A DNA stretch of 64,000 bases from Angomonas deanei (Eukaryota; Euglenozoa; Kinetoplastea; Trypanosomatida; Trypanosomatidae), in the NCBI GenBank assembly GCA_903995115.1, contig LR877150.1, positions 389,001 through 453,000 on the forward strand, written 5' to 3'. This document shows, piece by piece, positions 21,610-32,958 of this stretch. Below the pieces are notes generated by a model that was given only the letters and a program-made list of their open reading frames with translations, ran no database searches and was not told the origin of the DNA. Position 1 is the first letter of the stretch, and every line of letters starts with the position of its first letter. Both the position numbers and the translations under genes were made by a program.

Positions 21610-24426
21610 ATGCCTCCCGTCGTGAACTGTGTTCTGCCGTCCGGTCGACAGATGCGGGAGAACAATGTAGCGGAATCGGTGCAGGAAGAGATTCGGGAGA
21701 TTGCACTACAGGTTCTGAAAAAACTGTTAGCGCCGATCATCTTTTTGAAAAAAGGAAAACAGGTGCGACAGCAGTTGACCGCCCAGTACCTGTCGGACAC
21801 GACGGAGAAGGAGATGCTGACAGCGGCGGAGCGGACCTTCCACTATATTTCATTTCTCACCCACTACACCCCAGGACTGGCGGAGGATGTCACCCGCGTC
21901 GGCGCGACTGGGCTGGTGAAGCGCGGGGTGCAGGAGGACCACAGTACCGACGCCTCGGTATCGGTGGACGAGCGAGACCGCACCCAGGAGGGTGGCGATG
22001 AGGAGGAGGAGGGGGAGCGTACCCCGACGGGTGACAGTCACGCCACCCTACCCTCTGGGGCCATTCTGTCCCCCAACGCGCGCAAGATTGCGTTTGCCAC
22101 CAAAGACGACACCAGCAACGCCTCCAGCCCCAAGCACAAGCGGACCCAGCTGGAGCCACACCAGCTGAACACCATCAAGCAGGCGATACGGGACATGCTG
22201 CGGACGGCGAGGCGGACGGTGCGGGTGCACAATGAGTGTATCCAGTGGTCGATGGAGCCTGCCCACGAGGTGACGCTGCTGCTCGCCGGCAGTGTGCGAC
22301 GGGTGTTCCCGACCTTGGGCGGAGAGAACCCGCACACCATCAAGCCCAGCAAACCGCCTCTCGGTGCCGCCCGGGAGTCTCCTGCCAGCCTCAACGCCAG
22401 CCGTCGGGGGTCCACCGCGCTGGGGTTCGGGTCTGCGGCCGGGAGCGTGCCGGTCCAGTTCAATGGTACCGGCCGCCGTGTGAGTATGGCGCTAGATGCG
22501 CTGCTCAGTACGGCGAGGTCGAACTCTACCGTGGCCAGCACCCCCGGCTCACAGGGACTGCGACGACAGAGCATGTCCTCCGCGGGTAAACTAAAGAGTA
22601 CCACCGCCGTGGCGTGGTCGGAAGAAGAGGTGGAGGCGCCGTCCGTCTTTGGGGAGGCCTCCTCCATCGCCGGCTTCCCCTACTGCCAGCAGCTCTATGT
22701 CAGCTCCCCCACCGCCCTGCTGCTGCAGGTGCCTCTCTCGGCGTACGCCCGCCTGCTCGCGGTCTGCCCAGTAGAGCTGCAGCGGACGTGCATGATAGCC
22801 GCCATGGCGTGGCGTCAGCACTACCTCCCCGTCTTTGCGCCGCTAACGGTGTCACGACTGCGCATGTGCCCCTTGCTCACGTCGCTCAAGAAGGACCAGC
22901 TGGAGGGGGTCCTCACCCACGCCGTGCCTCGTTCCTTCCCCGCCGGTATGATCTGCAATGGCGAGGCCAAGGCGTCCCTCCTCTCCTCGCGACCCAGCGT
23001 CGTTGGGAACACTCCTTTTAGCTTCCCCCAGTCCAACAACGCCTCCACGAGCGCCCTTTTTGCCAACCACAACCCCAACAACGCCAAGGACGAAGAGGAG
23101 TTGGTGCCGATTAAAATAGATTCTCAGTCCATCTTTTTTGTTCGTCGTGGTGTGCTACGCATGCAGCGGGAGGGGTTCTCGCAAGGGGAGGAGGGCAGCT
23201 CCCTCTGCGCCAAGAACCGGCGGATCCTCGTCGAGGGCCACACCTTCGGCGAGATCAACAGCATCTTTGGCGAGGCCATCGGGGAGTGTTACTATGCGGT
23301 CACACACGTCGACCTCTACGTTCTGCCTTTCCAGGTTATTATTCAGCTCATGAAGTTGTCGCAGGAGGTGCAACAGTCGGTGTACCGCGCGGCACGGGTG
23401 TTGTCCAACTTGTACGAAAAAGAGCAACTCGGCGTCGTCTTCAACTGCCCCGACATGAAACAGTTATTTCAGTCCATTGCGGGTGGTGTGATGGACCGCC
23501 GTGCGCTGCTCTCCCTGTACGCTAACTTCAATGGCGCCTTAGGGACCGTGAATGTGAATACACTCTCACCCAGCGGACCGGCATCACCGCTGGCGCCAGG
23601 GGGGTTGTCCTCCGCCCAGCGACGGTCAGGCGGTGGGGTTAAGGACTTTACGTCGTCCCCGCCCGCACCACGCCGGGTCACCATCTTCGAGGGAGAGGTC
23701 GGCGGCGGGGACAGCGGCGACAAGAACACGGACGGCGCCTACGTTGGCGGTCGACTGAGCGAGGCCATGTACCACCAGCTCCTCCGCACCCCCCTGCTGA
23801 GCTTGTTTGAGTGCCGTCAGCTGGTCCGCGACAGTCTGCCGTACTGGAAGTGCTACCGCGTCGAGCGTGGAGAGACGGTCGTCAAGAAAGGCGAGGAGTG
23901 CAATCGTCTGCTGTTCTTCGCTGAAAGTCGGGTCGGGGTCTTGCAGGATGAGAAGGCCTTCTGTGCAGCCGACACACGGCAGGAGGACCTCGGGGGCAAT
24001 GGGATGTCTCCTTTCGCTTCTCTTGCTGACGCACCCGGTGTGGTCCCTCTGCCCGCCGGTCACATCGTTGGCTACACCTGCGTCCGGCGTCACCGCTGGC
24101 GTCGGTCTCTTGTTGCCCTCGAGGACGCGGTGGAGGTGTGGGAGTTGAAGCGCTCCGTCTACGTCTCCCTCCTCCAAAAGTACAAACTAGATCACGCCGT
24201 CAACGTGGCGGCCCTGCAGCTCCTCCAGCCGCTGTACCCCATGAAGGAACGAGTCACCGCGCTGGACTTCCAGCCACTCCTGCGGCCGATGCCCAACTCT
24301 CTCTGGACGGAGAGTGCGGTGCCGCTGCTGCACCCAGTCAGCACGGCCGACCACGCCAACCTATTTCCGATCTGGAAGGAGGGGAGATTTTCCATTGTAA
24401 GGAGGACCGCAAGCTTTGTTTTGTAG
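21610..24426 (+). CDS. Protein with cyclic-nucleotide-binding-like domains
   Basis: A 938-residue soluble protein. Around residues 500-590 it carries a cNMP-binding-type beta roll: SIFFVRRGVLRMQ, then ILVEGHTFGEINSIFG (the G-E-I/L phosphate-cassette position) and YAVTHVDLYVLPFQVI. A second roll near 735-870 (CYRVERGETVVKKGEECN, LPAGHIVGYTCV, VALEDAVEVWELKRSVY) is more diverged. An N-terminal roll around 300-400 may also exist. The canonical cassette Arg is not evident, so nucleotide binding is uncertain. The linkers are Ser/Pro/Gly-rich. Kinetoplastids have several such proteins (for example the cAMP response protein CARP1); I do not claim orthology. Confidence 0.7.
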   Translation: MPPVVNCVLPSGRQMRENNVAESVQEEIREIALQVLKKLLAPIIFLKKGKQVRQQLTAQYLSDTTEKEMLTAAERTFHYISFLTHYTPGLAEDVTRVGATGLVKRGVQEDHSTDASVSVDERDRTQEGGDEEEEGERTPTGDSHATLPSGAILSPNARKIAFATKDDTSNASSPKHKRTQLEPHQLNTIKQAIRDMLRTARRTVRVHNECIQWSMEPAHEVTLLLAGSVRRVFPTLGGENPHTIKPSKPPLGAARESPASLNASRRGSTALGFGSAAGSVPVQFNGTGRRVSMALDALLSTARSNSTVASTPGSQGLRRQSMSSAGKLKSTTAVAWSEEEVEAPSVFGEASSIAGFPYCQQLYVSSPTALLLQVPLSAYARLLAVCPVELQRTCMIAAMAWRQHYLPVFAPLTVSRLRMCPLLTSLKKDQLEGVLTHAVPRSFPAGMICNGEAKASLLSSRPSVVGNTPFSFPQSNNASTSALFANHNPNNAKDEEELVPIKIDSQSIFFVRRGVLRMQREGFSQGEEGSSLCAKNRRILVEGHTFGEINSIFGEAIGECYYAVTHVDLYVLPFQVIIQLMKLSQEVQQSVYRAARVLSNLYEKEQLGVVFNCPDMKQLFQSIAGGVMDRRALLSLYANFNGALGTVNVNTLSPSGPASPLAPGGLSSAQRRSGGGVKDFTSSPPAPRRVTIFEGEVGGGDSGDKNTDGAYVGGRLSEAMYHQLLRTPLLSLFECRQLVRDSLPYWKCYRVERGETVVKKGEECNRLLFFAESRVGVLQDEKAFCAADTRQEDLGGNGMSPFASLADAPGVVPLPAGHIVGYTCVRRHRWRRSLVALEDAVEVWELKRSVYVSLLQKYKLDHAVNVAALQLLQPLYPMKERVTALDFQPLLRPMPNSLWTESAVPLLHPVSTADHANLFPIWKEGRFSIVRRTASFVL

Positions 24427-24796
24427 AGTTTTTAAATAATTAGATTGTTACCCTTTTCTAAATAGATGCCACCACTCAAAATATTTTTGCATGTTTTTGC
24501 TTGATTTGCTTTCATTCCTTTTTTTTTTTTTTTTTCTAATCCGTGTTACTCGCCCACTGACGTATTCTACCTACTCTCTCATCTTTTAAAGCAGATTTTG
24601 TGGTTTTTTTTTTTATCCTGTCTGGTTTAAAACTTTGACTCGAAACAAGAGAACCATTAGTTGTCTCCTTTTAGGTGTAAACACTTTTTTTTTTTTTTTT
24701 AGCATCATTATTATTGCGTTTGATAATAATAGTTGTCTTTTTTTTTATTCACTTGCACAGATCATATTTCAAAAAAAAAAAAAAAAAACATACAAA
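24427..24796 (+). other. Intergenic region, T-runs and an A-run
   Basis: 370 bases with T18, T16 and A18 runs; the A-run ends shortly before the ATG at 24797. Nothing gene-like. Confidence 0.55.
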
Positions 24797-26775
24797 ATGA
24801 TGAATTATTCCTCTCTGACGACCCAGCAGCAGCAGTACATGGCGTCCCTGCCACCGCAACAACAGCAAATCTACATGGCCATGCTACAACAGCAGAAGAT
24901 GAGCGCCCCGGCGGCCGCCACCCCGACGACGGCCCCAGTCCCACCCGTCACCCCCGCCCCCGCAGGCAACGTCTACAACCCCGCCCTCACCAAGAAACAA
25001 CAAAAGTACATGCTCCAGATGCAGCAGCAACAGCAGGCGATGAACACCGCTTATTACCAACAACAGCAGGGTGCGAAGGTCGCGACTCCTCCGGTGGGGA
25101 CCTACCCATATCCCTACAATGCTGCCCCTGTGGCCCCGATACCAGCTGTCCCCCCAAGTCCTACCGCCTACCCCAGCCCAGCGGCGGTGAACAGTAGCGT
25201 CGTCTCTACCGCACCCCCCGAGGAAAAGAAGAAATCTAGAAAAAGCCACAAAAGCCGGAAAGAAAAGGAACACGTCGCAGACGAAGACAGCTATACGGAG
25301 AGTCCACAGGAGGTCGCCCGTAAGAAGAAACATCGTAGTCGTCGTGGGGATGGCGGCCCTACCTCCCCCACCCCTGTAGCCGCCTCTGCCGCCCCCGACG
25401 CTGGCACCAGAGCCCAACCGCTACATGACCCCTACCATACCCAATAGCGGTCTACTCGCGGTGCCCCCTCCGGTGGTGGCGCCCGTGAAGGAGGAGAAAC
25501 CGTCCAGGAGGACCAGACGACATGGCGAGAGTAGCAAGCGGCACGGGGACAGTCACCGCCGGGCCGATACCCCTTCCAGTGATTCTGTGTCGCAGGAGTC
25601 CGAGACCAGCCGGGACAGGCGCCGACGGCAGCGGAAGGAGCGGGAGAGCAGACGAGAGGACGGGAAGGAGGAGGGCGGCCACCGCAAGCGGAAGAGCCGT
25701 CGTCATGGGGAGGAGAAGGAGAGTGCTGTACAGCGGGTGCACTCCGCCCCGCCGCCCCTGCAGCCACCTAGCCTGCTCATGCCACAGCCGGTGATGGTGC
25801 CCCCCGTTGTCGTCCCCACCTACCCACCGCCCAGCGGCCCCCCGCCGCTTGCGCCCGTGCCGGCCGGCACCGACCGCCCCCGCAAGGAGCATAGAGATCG
25901 CGACAGCAAACACAAGCGGGAGAAGAGCAGTAGAGACCGGGAGAAGCGGTCCTCGCGGGATCGGTCGCGCAACAAGTCGTCCTCCCGTCGCCGCCGCAGC
26001 CCGTCCACCGAGGACTACTCCTACAGCGAGGAGAGCGAGGAGCCGCAGCAGCCCGCGGAGAAAAAGAAGAAGGGTGGTTTGTTCAGTGCCTTTAGCACCT
26101 TCCGCCGCCGAGTAGCGGAGGAAACCGAGAAGCAACTCGTCAAGAAGGCGGTGGAGCGGGAGGAGAAGAAGGCAGAAAAAGAGCAAATGATACGGGCGGC
26201 CTCCGCGCCACCACAGCAGTTCACGGCGAAACCCCTCTACGGCCTCCCACCCCCGGTCCCACCCTCCCCGAACAAGAAGGAGAAGCGCGGTAGCAAGCAC
26301 AGTCGACACGAGGCGGAGGAAAAGAAAAAGCGGGAGAAGACGGTCTCCTTCAAGAAGGAGAGCAAGTCTACCAAGTCCAAACACCACTCCCGCCGTGGTA
26401 GCTCCGACGACGATGACGATTACTCTTACAGTGAGAGTGCGTCCGCGGAGGACAGAGGCTCCCGGTCCAAGAAGTCCAACGGCTCGAAAGCGATCAAGGA
26501 GGAAAAGAAAAAGAAAAAGGGATTCTTTGGTGGTTTGTTCAGCAAAAAGAACAAGTCTAGCAACAAGGAGGCCAGCAGCAGACGCGACGACAGCGAGAGC
26601 GACTCCTACCTCAGCACGGAGGAAGAGACCCCACCGCGCTCTCGCCGGAACCGGTCTGACCAGGCCACGAGCAGGGGAGAAGGATAAGAAGTCTAGCAAG
26701 CGGAAAGACAAGAGCTCCTCCAGACACCGTCGTCGGGACGACAGGGATTCTTCCTCCGTCGACTCCGAGATTTAA
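24797..26775 (+). CDS. Low-complexity Q/P-rich then K/R/S-rich protein (two frame breaks)
   Basis: About 660 codons. The first 90 residues are Gln-rich (QQQQYMASLPPQQQQIYM), then Pro/Ala-rich, then long Lys/Arg/Ser/Asp blocks with RD and RS dipeptides. Two similar modules, KKKKGGLFSAFSTFRRR and KKKKKGFFGGLFSKKN, each follow an acidic-tyrosine patch (EDYSYSEESEE; DDDDYSYSESAS), so there is an internal duplication. No enzyme domain is seen. Composition stays uniform across frame changes at 25380-25440 and ~26640-26687 (each equal to one extra base), so I treat it as one gene. RNA-binding or scaffold roles are possible for such RS/K-rich proteins, but this is inference. The preceding A-run and AG-poor leader make the acceptor unclear; a CACAG at about 24761 is the best candidate. 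Confidence 0.65.
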
Positions 26776-26992
26776 AAGAACATCACTTTTTTTGTTTTGT
26801 TGTTTTCGGTCGTGTGTTTGTGTATTATTATTATTCATTGTACATATGTTGTTATAGAAATCAAAAAGAAAAAAAAAAAGTCCAGTGAAACAAAAAAAAG
26901 TTTCTCTTGCTGTTTTACTGTCCATTGTAGTCTTCCAATCCATTTTCTTCCCACTTTGTTTCCTCTTCATACTTCATAAAATAAAATACAAG

Positions 26993-28630
26993 ATGTCATC
27001 CAATAGCAATGCGCCAGTAAAACAGGAAGAAGAGAATCCTACGCCGACGGCCAGCAATGCAACCCTCACCCCAGCCGGCATCGCCGTGGTGGAGCTGTTA
27101 ACCGACTACTTGCGTCAGACCATAGAAGAGGCCAAGGCGCTCGGTATCACGTCGTTTCGCCCGATCAAAGTAGAAGAAGAGGGCGACGACGCGGAGGTGG
27201 CATTCTTGAAACAGAAAATTGTCCGCATCCACCGTCTGTATCAGCACGTCCTCCGTGCACAGCAAGGAGAAGATAATGCTGCCGTGGGCCACACTAGTAA
27301 GATCGCGAGTGGCCTACAACCACTCCTTCCGTCGCAGGATAAGCGGGGAAGGGTGTCGAGGATACTGACGACCTTGATGGAGTTAGAGGACAGACTTGCC
27401 GGGGCGTCCGGCAATGCCACCGCCACGACACCAGTGAAGCCGGTGGCACGGTCAGTGACGATAGAGGAGGCGACACAGGAAACCTACCGCCGTAATACGC
27501 AGACACTGTACAAAAAACAGGCCCCCGCCACGGCCAAGCGGTTTAGGGAAGATGGCAGTACACCAGTGCCACCCACCGCTACCCACAGCCTCGAGAAACA
27601 GAGGGAGGCGAGACGCGGCTTGTACACGGCCAAGTACCCCGCGCACTTCCCCGCGTTAGAGCGACAAGCACTCCACGATAAAAAACAGAACTTGTACTAC
27701 TTCTCCCCCGCCATTCAGCGCTTTTCCCAACTCAACATGAATGCGAAACTTCTTTTTCTAGAAGCCTGGACGCGGAGTAGTACCAAGACGATGCTCGTGA
27801 GAGAGCTGCATAGCCTCTACACGCACCTCGTCCTCCCCGGCCGCCACGTACTCGCCACTATCCCATTCTCCGAAACTGAGAAAACCGGCCACAGCGAACC
27901 ATACTTTTTTAGATTTCTTCACTACAATGAGGGCATCGTCCGCCTCTGTGTACAAGACATGCTCTACGTGGACCTCACCTTTCACGTTGCCCGCAAGGTG
28001 TGGGTGGTGTTGCGGTTTCATTTTCATCTTTCTATCCCCCGTGAGGCGACAACGGAAGCTATTCAGGGTGGAGAGGAGTGGAGGGTTCCTCCTTCTTGCA
28101 CCTCTCCCGCGGCTAGCGAGGGTCCGCTGGTCGCCGTCCGGGTCCCCCGTGACCGGACGGAGACGATGCGGGTGTATTTGATGAAACAATTTGTGTCCGG
28201 CGGGATAGAGGAAGGCGCGGCGGCGGCGACCCAGCTCACGAACGCCCTGTTGCTAGATAACATTGTCAGCCAACTGCGTGCGGTGCGGGACAAGTGGTTC
28301 CCACCGCTGTTGTACCAGGGGAATGCCACCACCATTGAGTCCCTATTTCGCTTACACGTACGAAGGGGCAACTACGTCTCTCTGCAGCTGGTACCTCCTC
28401 AGATAGGGTGGGAGGTCCATAGTAATAATAATAATAATAATAGTGCGACAGAGAATAAACCGTCCCTCCTCTTACAGTTCAAGGAAGTGTCGGGCGTGGT
28501 GCTGTGCCAGTATGGCTGGTCGCACACCCCGGGGGTACACCGGTACCGGCGTGTCTGTCGGCAGGACAGTAATCAGCGGCCGGTGTTGTGTGTGGAGAGG
28601 CTGCTGTGGGAGATTATAGGCGAGGCGTGA
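26993..28630 (+). CDS. Conserved-looking protein of unknown function
   Basis: A 545-residue soluble protein that I do not recognise. It begins with a disordered acidic stretch (MSSNSNAPVKQEEENPTP), followed by helical segments (VVELLTDYLRQTIEEAKALG) and a folded C-terminal half with alternating hydrophobics (RLCVQDMLYVDLTFHVARK, VVLRFHFHLSIPREA). One short poly-Asn run interrupts the C-terminal part at ~28422-28441. The open frame starts at 26885, but that would add a hydrophobic segment coded by the pyrimidine-rich leader; a TTGTAG at about 26929 lies between the two ATGs, so the later start is chosen. The stop is at 28628-28630. Confidence 0.65.
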   Translation: MSSNSNAPVKQEEENPTPTASNATLTPAGIAVVELLTDYLRQTIEEAKALGITSFRPIKVEEEGDDAEVAFLKQKIVRIHRLYQHVLRAQQGEDNAAVGHTSKIASGLQPLLPSQDKRGRVSRILTTLMELEDRLAGASGNATATTPVKPVARSVTIEEATQETYRRNTQTLYKKQAPATAKRFREDGSTPVPPTATHSLEKQREARRGLYTAKYPAHFPALERQALHDKKQNLYYFSPAIQRFSQLNMNAKLLFLEAWTRSSTKTMLVRELHSLYTHLVLPGRHVLATIPFSETEKTGHSEPYFFRFLHYNEGIVRLCVQDMLYVDLTFHVARKVWVVLRFHFHLSIPREATTEAIQGGEEWRVPPSCTSPAASEGPLVAVRVPRDRTETMRVYLMKQFVSGGIEEGAAAATQLTNALLLDNIVSQLRAVRDKWFPPLLYQGNATTIESLFRLHVRRGNYVSLQLVPPQIGWEVHSNNNNNNSATENKPSLLLQFKEVSGVVLCQYGWSHTPGVHRYRRVCRQDSNQRPVLCVERLLWEIIGEA

Positions 28631-28926
28631 TACAACAGAACAACAGAATTCTTTTTGAACTTTTATTATTATTGGTGTTAACAAGTGGATTTTTTTTTTT
28701 TTCGTGTGTATGTCTCTTGCTTATTTTTCCTTTTCTTTCTCCTCTTTCTGTTATCATCTAAAGTAATCAAGTTTTTTTTTTCCTTTATTTTATTTTTCTC
28801 TTTTTCCAGTCTGTGTATTTTCGAGTGCTATTGAATAGTAAAACTACCTGTAAAAAAAAAAAAAAAAAACTTCGACAGTAGCGAACAAATATATTTTTTT
28901 ATTATAAAAATAAGCCTTTAGCTCTG

Positions 28927-30017
28927 ATGCGTCGCTGCATTGTATTTTCCCTCTGTCTGGCGGCGCTTTCCGCCTCCGCCACCCCAGTGACCAGCAAGGC
29001 CGCGGCAGACGACGCCCTCCTGCGTGCCTGTCAGGCCAAAGGAGAGTGTCAGGACGGCACCCTCCCCGCCGCCGTGCCCATCACCTTCTCCCGCCGAGTC
29101 GACCGCGACGAGTCCGGCGCGCCTTCCCTCTTCTCCCTGGAGAGTGCCTTCGGTGTGCTCAGCGCCGAGGACAATGCACTGGTGGCTGGTCTCCTCACGC
29201 AGGTGCGGGAGTCTCTTCCTGCTACCGCCACCACGACCTTCGCCCAAGGCTGCGACCTCGAGGACGGCGGCGCCGCCTGTGTCAAGGTGCGGCTCCCTCT
29301 GCAGACGGCCGCGGACTGTGCGGCTGGACTACACCCCTTGTGCTGCCCGCTGTACCTCACGATCGACGGCTCCAGCGAAGACCCTGCGGACCTGGTCTGG
29401 GACGGCACGGCGGTGGTGAACGATTACTTCACCAACTTTACGGACCGCACCTTGGCAGAGTGGCGCGCCTCCGGCTGTGTCCCGTCTGAGGATACCTCAC
29501 CCCGTATCTTCGCCGTGGACGCGGACGGCGCCTGGGCCCTCACCACCGAGCGTACCGCCGCCACCGTCACCTGGGAGTACTTCCCCACCGCTGTCAGCCA
29601 CATTGACCACCTAGATGAGCCCAACGAACCCTCTGGCAACACCACCGCCGAGGCGACGACGGATGGACAAAAAAAAAGTACGGCGATATGAAAATGGTAG
29701 TCCCCCTCGCCATCTCGATTGTCTTCCTCGTGCTGGTCCTGCTGGCCCTCATTCTCATGTACACCCTCGATATGAAGCAGCGGCTGGTCCGCACCGAATC
29801 CCTCGAGCGCAATGTGAAGCTGTACTACGTGGTGGAGGGCCAGCTGCTGGCCGACGGGGAGCAGCCCAAGAAGATCCACCGGGTCCCGTCGCACTCCACC
29901 ACCAGCGAGGACGACGACGAGGACTACCAAGTGGAGGAGCGTGGCAGCCGCCGGGTGACGCGACCGTCCATCCCGTTTGACGGGTATGCCGTCCCCCCGG
30001 GCTACGGCAGCTATTAA
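28927..30017 (+). CDS. Type I membrane protein, short member of a two-gene family (frame break at A9)
   Basis: A signal peptide (about 1-17, CIVFSLCLAALSASA), a ~230-residue ectodomain, a membrane segment (VVPLAISIVFLVLVLLALIL, from about 29697) and a ~75-residue tail. The ectodomain shares with the 30843 gene the order GCD...C-KVRL/KLTL, then C-AGLHPLCC-LY, VWDGT-VN-YFT-FT-RTL-W-R-S-C and FAVDADG-W-LTT. Four to six cysteines are conserved between the two genes and probably form disulfides. The frame changes at the run of nine A at 29669-29677. Downstream of it, KYGDMKMVVP matches YYGNMNYVIP in the paralog, so the two parts are one gene with a one-base loss, real or a sequencing artefact. No known family recognised. 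Confidence 0.75.
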
Positions 30018-30842
30018 AGAATAATAAGAAAAACTACGATACACATTCCGTAAAGAAAAAAAAAAAAAAAGAACGGAAGAGAGAAAGAAGTATTTAGGAT
30101 TTTTCATTCTCTACTTTTTTTTTTTTTTTTTGAGTGTGACGATGTTATGCATTTCTTTTTTTAAAAACAAGTACTATGTACATTTTTTTTTGTCGTTGAA
30201 AGCATTCATTCTTTTTTTTTTTTTTCGTTAATTTTGATGCTTTTTTTTTTTTTTTTAAATTTCATTTTTAGAATATATGAATGAGGAACAATAATGTATT
30301 TTTCATTATATATATATATTTAAACTAAAATCCTTTTTTTTTTTTTTTTGAGATGTACAAGATATTTGAAAACAGATGAAAGAATTTATTTTTTTGGTTG
30401 ATACCTTTGTTACCCTACCTCACCCACCTCGCAGTGTTAATCAATAAAATATTTTAAAAAAATATAGAAAAAAGAAGCAAGTTTTTTTTTTTTTTTTAGT
30501 TTATTGCGGAGAAAAGTAAAAATGATGTCTTTTTTTTTTTTTAGCAGTTATTTGTTAATGTGAATTATTGAGTCTAATTTGAAAAATTTTTTTTCATAAT
30601 ATTTCCGAAAAAAAAAAAAAATACGCTTCACGGAATAAAAATTGTTCATTACTGGAAAACACTTGTTTCCACCTTTCAATAATTTTTTTCTGTTTCTCTT
30701 CCTTTTTATTCTATTAGCAAAAAAATAGTGAGTGAATACACTTCAGAAATCTGAAAGTGTATTGTTTTTAATTTCTTTTTTTTTTTTTTTGTAGCATATT
30801 GCTTTTTTTTTTTTTTTTTTTTTTTTTAGTCGACATTCTTCC
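30018..30842 (+). other. Intergenic region, about ten homopolymer runs
   Basis: 825 bases of alternating T and A runs with TATATATATAT at 30308-30320. It ends with the T24-AG acceptor of the 30843 gene. No coding sequence seen. Confidence 0.6.
30808..30839 (+). promoter_or_regulatory. Textbook trans-splice acceptor
   Basis: A run of more than 20 T ends in TAG at 30839, and the next ATG starts four bases later at 30843. It implies a 5' UTR made almost entirely of the spliced leader. Confidence 0.65.
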
Positions 30843-32958
30843 ATGTATATAGTGCCCCCTGCATGGGGTGGCGCAGGAAGGGGCCTTTCCCTTCTCTTCT
30901 TATTAGTGGCCCTGTGCCTCGTGGCCCAGGGCACCCCTAGCAGCGAGTATCGACAGCGCTACAACGCACTGAAAAATATCACCTTAGAGCTCTTCCCTAC
31001 GAAGCGCTTCGATGACTATGTGTTGGATATTTTAGCCCAGTATCAGTACTCCTCCTCGGGGAATGTGTTCATGGTACAGCAGGCGCCAGCGACGCCGAAT
31101 GTCTACCACACGACCGCCGTGGGGGAGGTGGCGTCCGCTAGGTCGGTGGGCTACTTTAGTATTTTGAATAACGCAGAGAATGACCTCATTGCCGCCCATC
31201 TCGAGCGGGTCTACGACGTGCTGGCGGCCCGCCCAGCTGAGGGGACAGCGCTGGCCTTCCGCTACACAGACGACGCGGACGACTTTGATAGCCTGGGGGG
31301 CACGACCTTCAGCGGTGGGTGCGATGCCATCCGCAACGGCTCCAACTGCATTAAGCTGACGTTAGGCCTCGTCCCCGTGAAGGACTGTGAGGCCGGGGTA
31401 CACCCCCTGTGCTGCACGCTGTACTACCTCAGGGCGGGGGAGACCTTCGCCCAGGCGGACCGCCGCACCCTGGCGGAGCTAGACCCGGAGGAGATTGTCT
31501 GGGATGGCACGTCCACCGTGAACGGGTACTACACCCGCTTCACCGCGCGGACGCTGGAGGTGTGGCGGGGCAGCGCGTGCCGGCCGCTGTTTATTTTCAA
31601 AGACGTCACCTCCGCCCCCCAGCCGGACTCTATGTTTGTCTTCGCCGTCGACGCTAACGGGGAGTGGTCGCTGACGACCGACCTCAACTTGCTCACGATC
31701 CAGCTGCACTACCTACCGGTGCAGGGGAACCAGGTGGGGGTCGACCTCACCGGCAGCGTGCCGGGCTCCCCTACCGCGGGGTGGACGGCGGAGTCGATGC
31801 TAGGGGCGGACACGTTTGCGGCCGCCGGGCTCCGCGGGATGCCCCCGCCGCGACCACGGGTCGGTGGCTACTACGGTAACATGAACTACGTGATCCCCGA
31901 GGTGCTCTCCCTCCTCCTCCTCGCCATACTGCTGGTGCTCCTCGTGGCCCTGTACCTGTTCGGGGTGGCGAGGCGGAAGGGCGAGGTGCAAGAGCTAAGA
32001 GCGACGACGGTGGAGCCCAACTTTGAGCATAACAACGACCGCTCCTGGGAGGAGATGGGGACCCGCGCCGGGGGTAACCTCATTTTATTAGACGCGAGCC
32101 AGGAAGGCGGCGTGGCCAAGGGCGGGGACCTCACCCCCGACGAGGACGACGACGACCCCAACGCGGACCGTCTCTCCCTGTCGCTGTCGCTCTCCGATGA
32201 TGAGCGGGAGGAGGCGCGGAAGGAGCGGGAGCGACTCGCCAACGTGCCCCCGCCGCCGGCTCCGGTGGAAGAGGTGGTCGTCCCGCTCGCTAGGACAGAC
32301 CGTCGGGGGAGCCGCCGCAAGACGTCGTCCACTGGTGATAGCAAGAAGACCCCGGAGACCACCTCGGAGTCTTCGAACAAGCGTGGCCGACGGAAGCCGT
32401 ACGTCCCTCTGCCTGTCGCGGACCTCACCACGCCTTTTATCCCTCCTGCCACCCGCGACCCCGGCCCCAGCCGGGGATAAAAAGAAAAAGGACAAGAAGA
32501 AGGATAAGAACAAGAAGGACCCGGAGAACTACGTGAGCCTCCGACAGCAGCGTGACCTGGCCATCGCCGCCAACCCCAATCTCCTCAACGAAGACAAGGC
32601 GATCAAGACCGCCCCCTACGCCAACTCCTACCTCCCGCCCAAAGAGGCGCCCCTCCCCTCTGCCATCCAGCCCAGCCGCTACCGTCGAACCTTTAACTAC
32701 GATAAAGGAAACCACAAACGCGGTGACGGCACCCTCGAGGAGGTCGACCTCGACCCCGCCAATGACCCGTACGTCTCACGGCCACGGCATCACCAGCGGT
32801 CCGACAGTCTGGGGGAAGCGGACGGGGCGGCCGACAGCGCTAGCACAGGGAGCTCTCGTCGGCTCATCTCCCGGAATAGTGGTCTAGACTCTAGCACGGA
32901 CTCCGTGGGTAGCCGGCGGTCCAATATCGTGTGGCAGCTAGAAGATATTGAAACCTAG
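30843..32958 (+). CDS. Type I membrane protein, long member of the two-gene family (one frame break)
   Basis: About 705 codons. A signal peptide with an extended N-region (h-region LLFLLVALCLVAQG), an ectodomain to about residue 345 matching the 28927 protein (GGCDAIRNGSNCIKLTLG, AGVHPLCCTLYYL, VWDGTSTVNGYYTRFTARTL), a membrane segment (VLSLLLLAILLVLLVALYLF, about 31900-31960) and a long cytoplasmic tail of about 330 residues. The tail is acidic then basic and Ser-rich and ends QLEDIET; the short paralog has only ~75 tail residues. The frame changes at about 32430-32480, just before a lysine-rich run (KKKKDKKKDKNKKD), equal to one extra base. The T24 tract and AG end at 30839, four bases before ATG. 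Confidence 0.75.
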
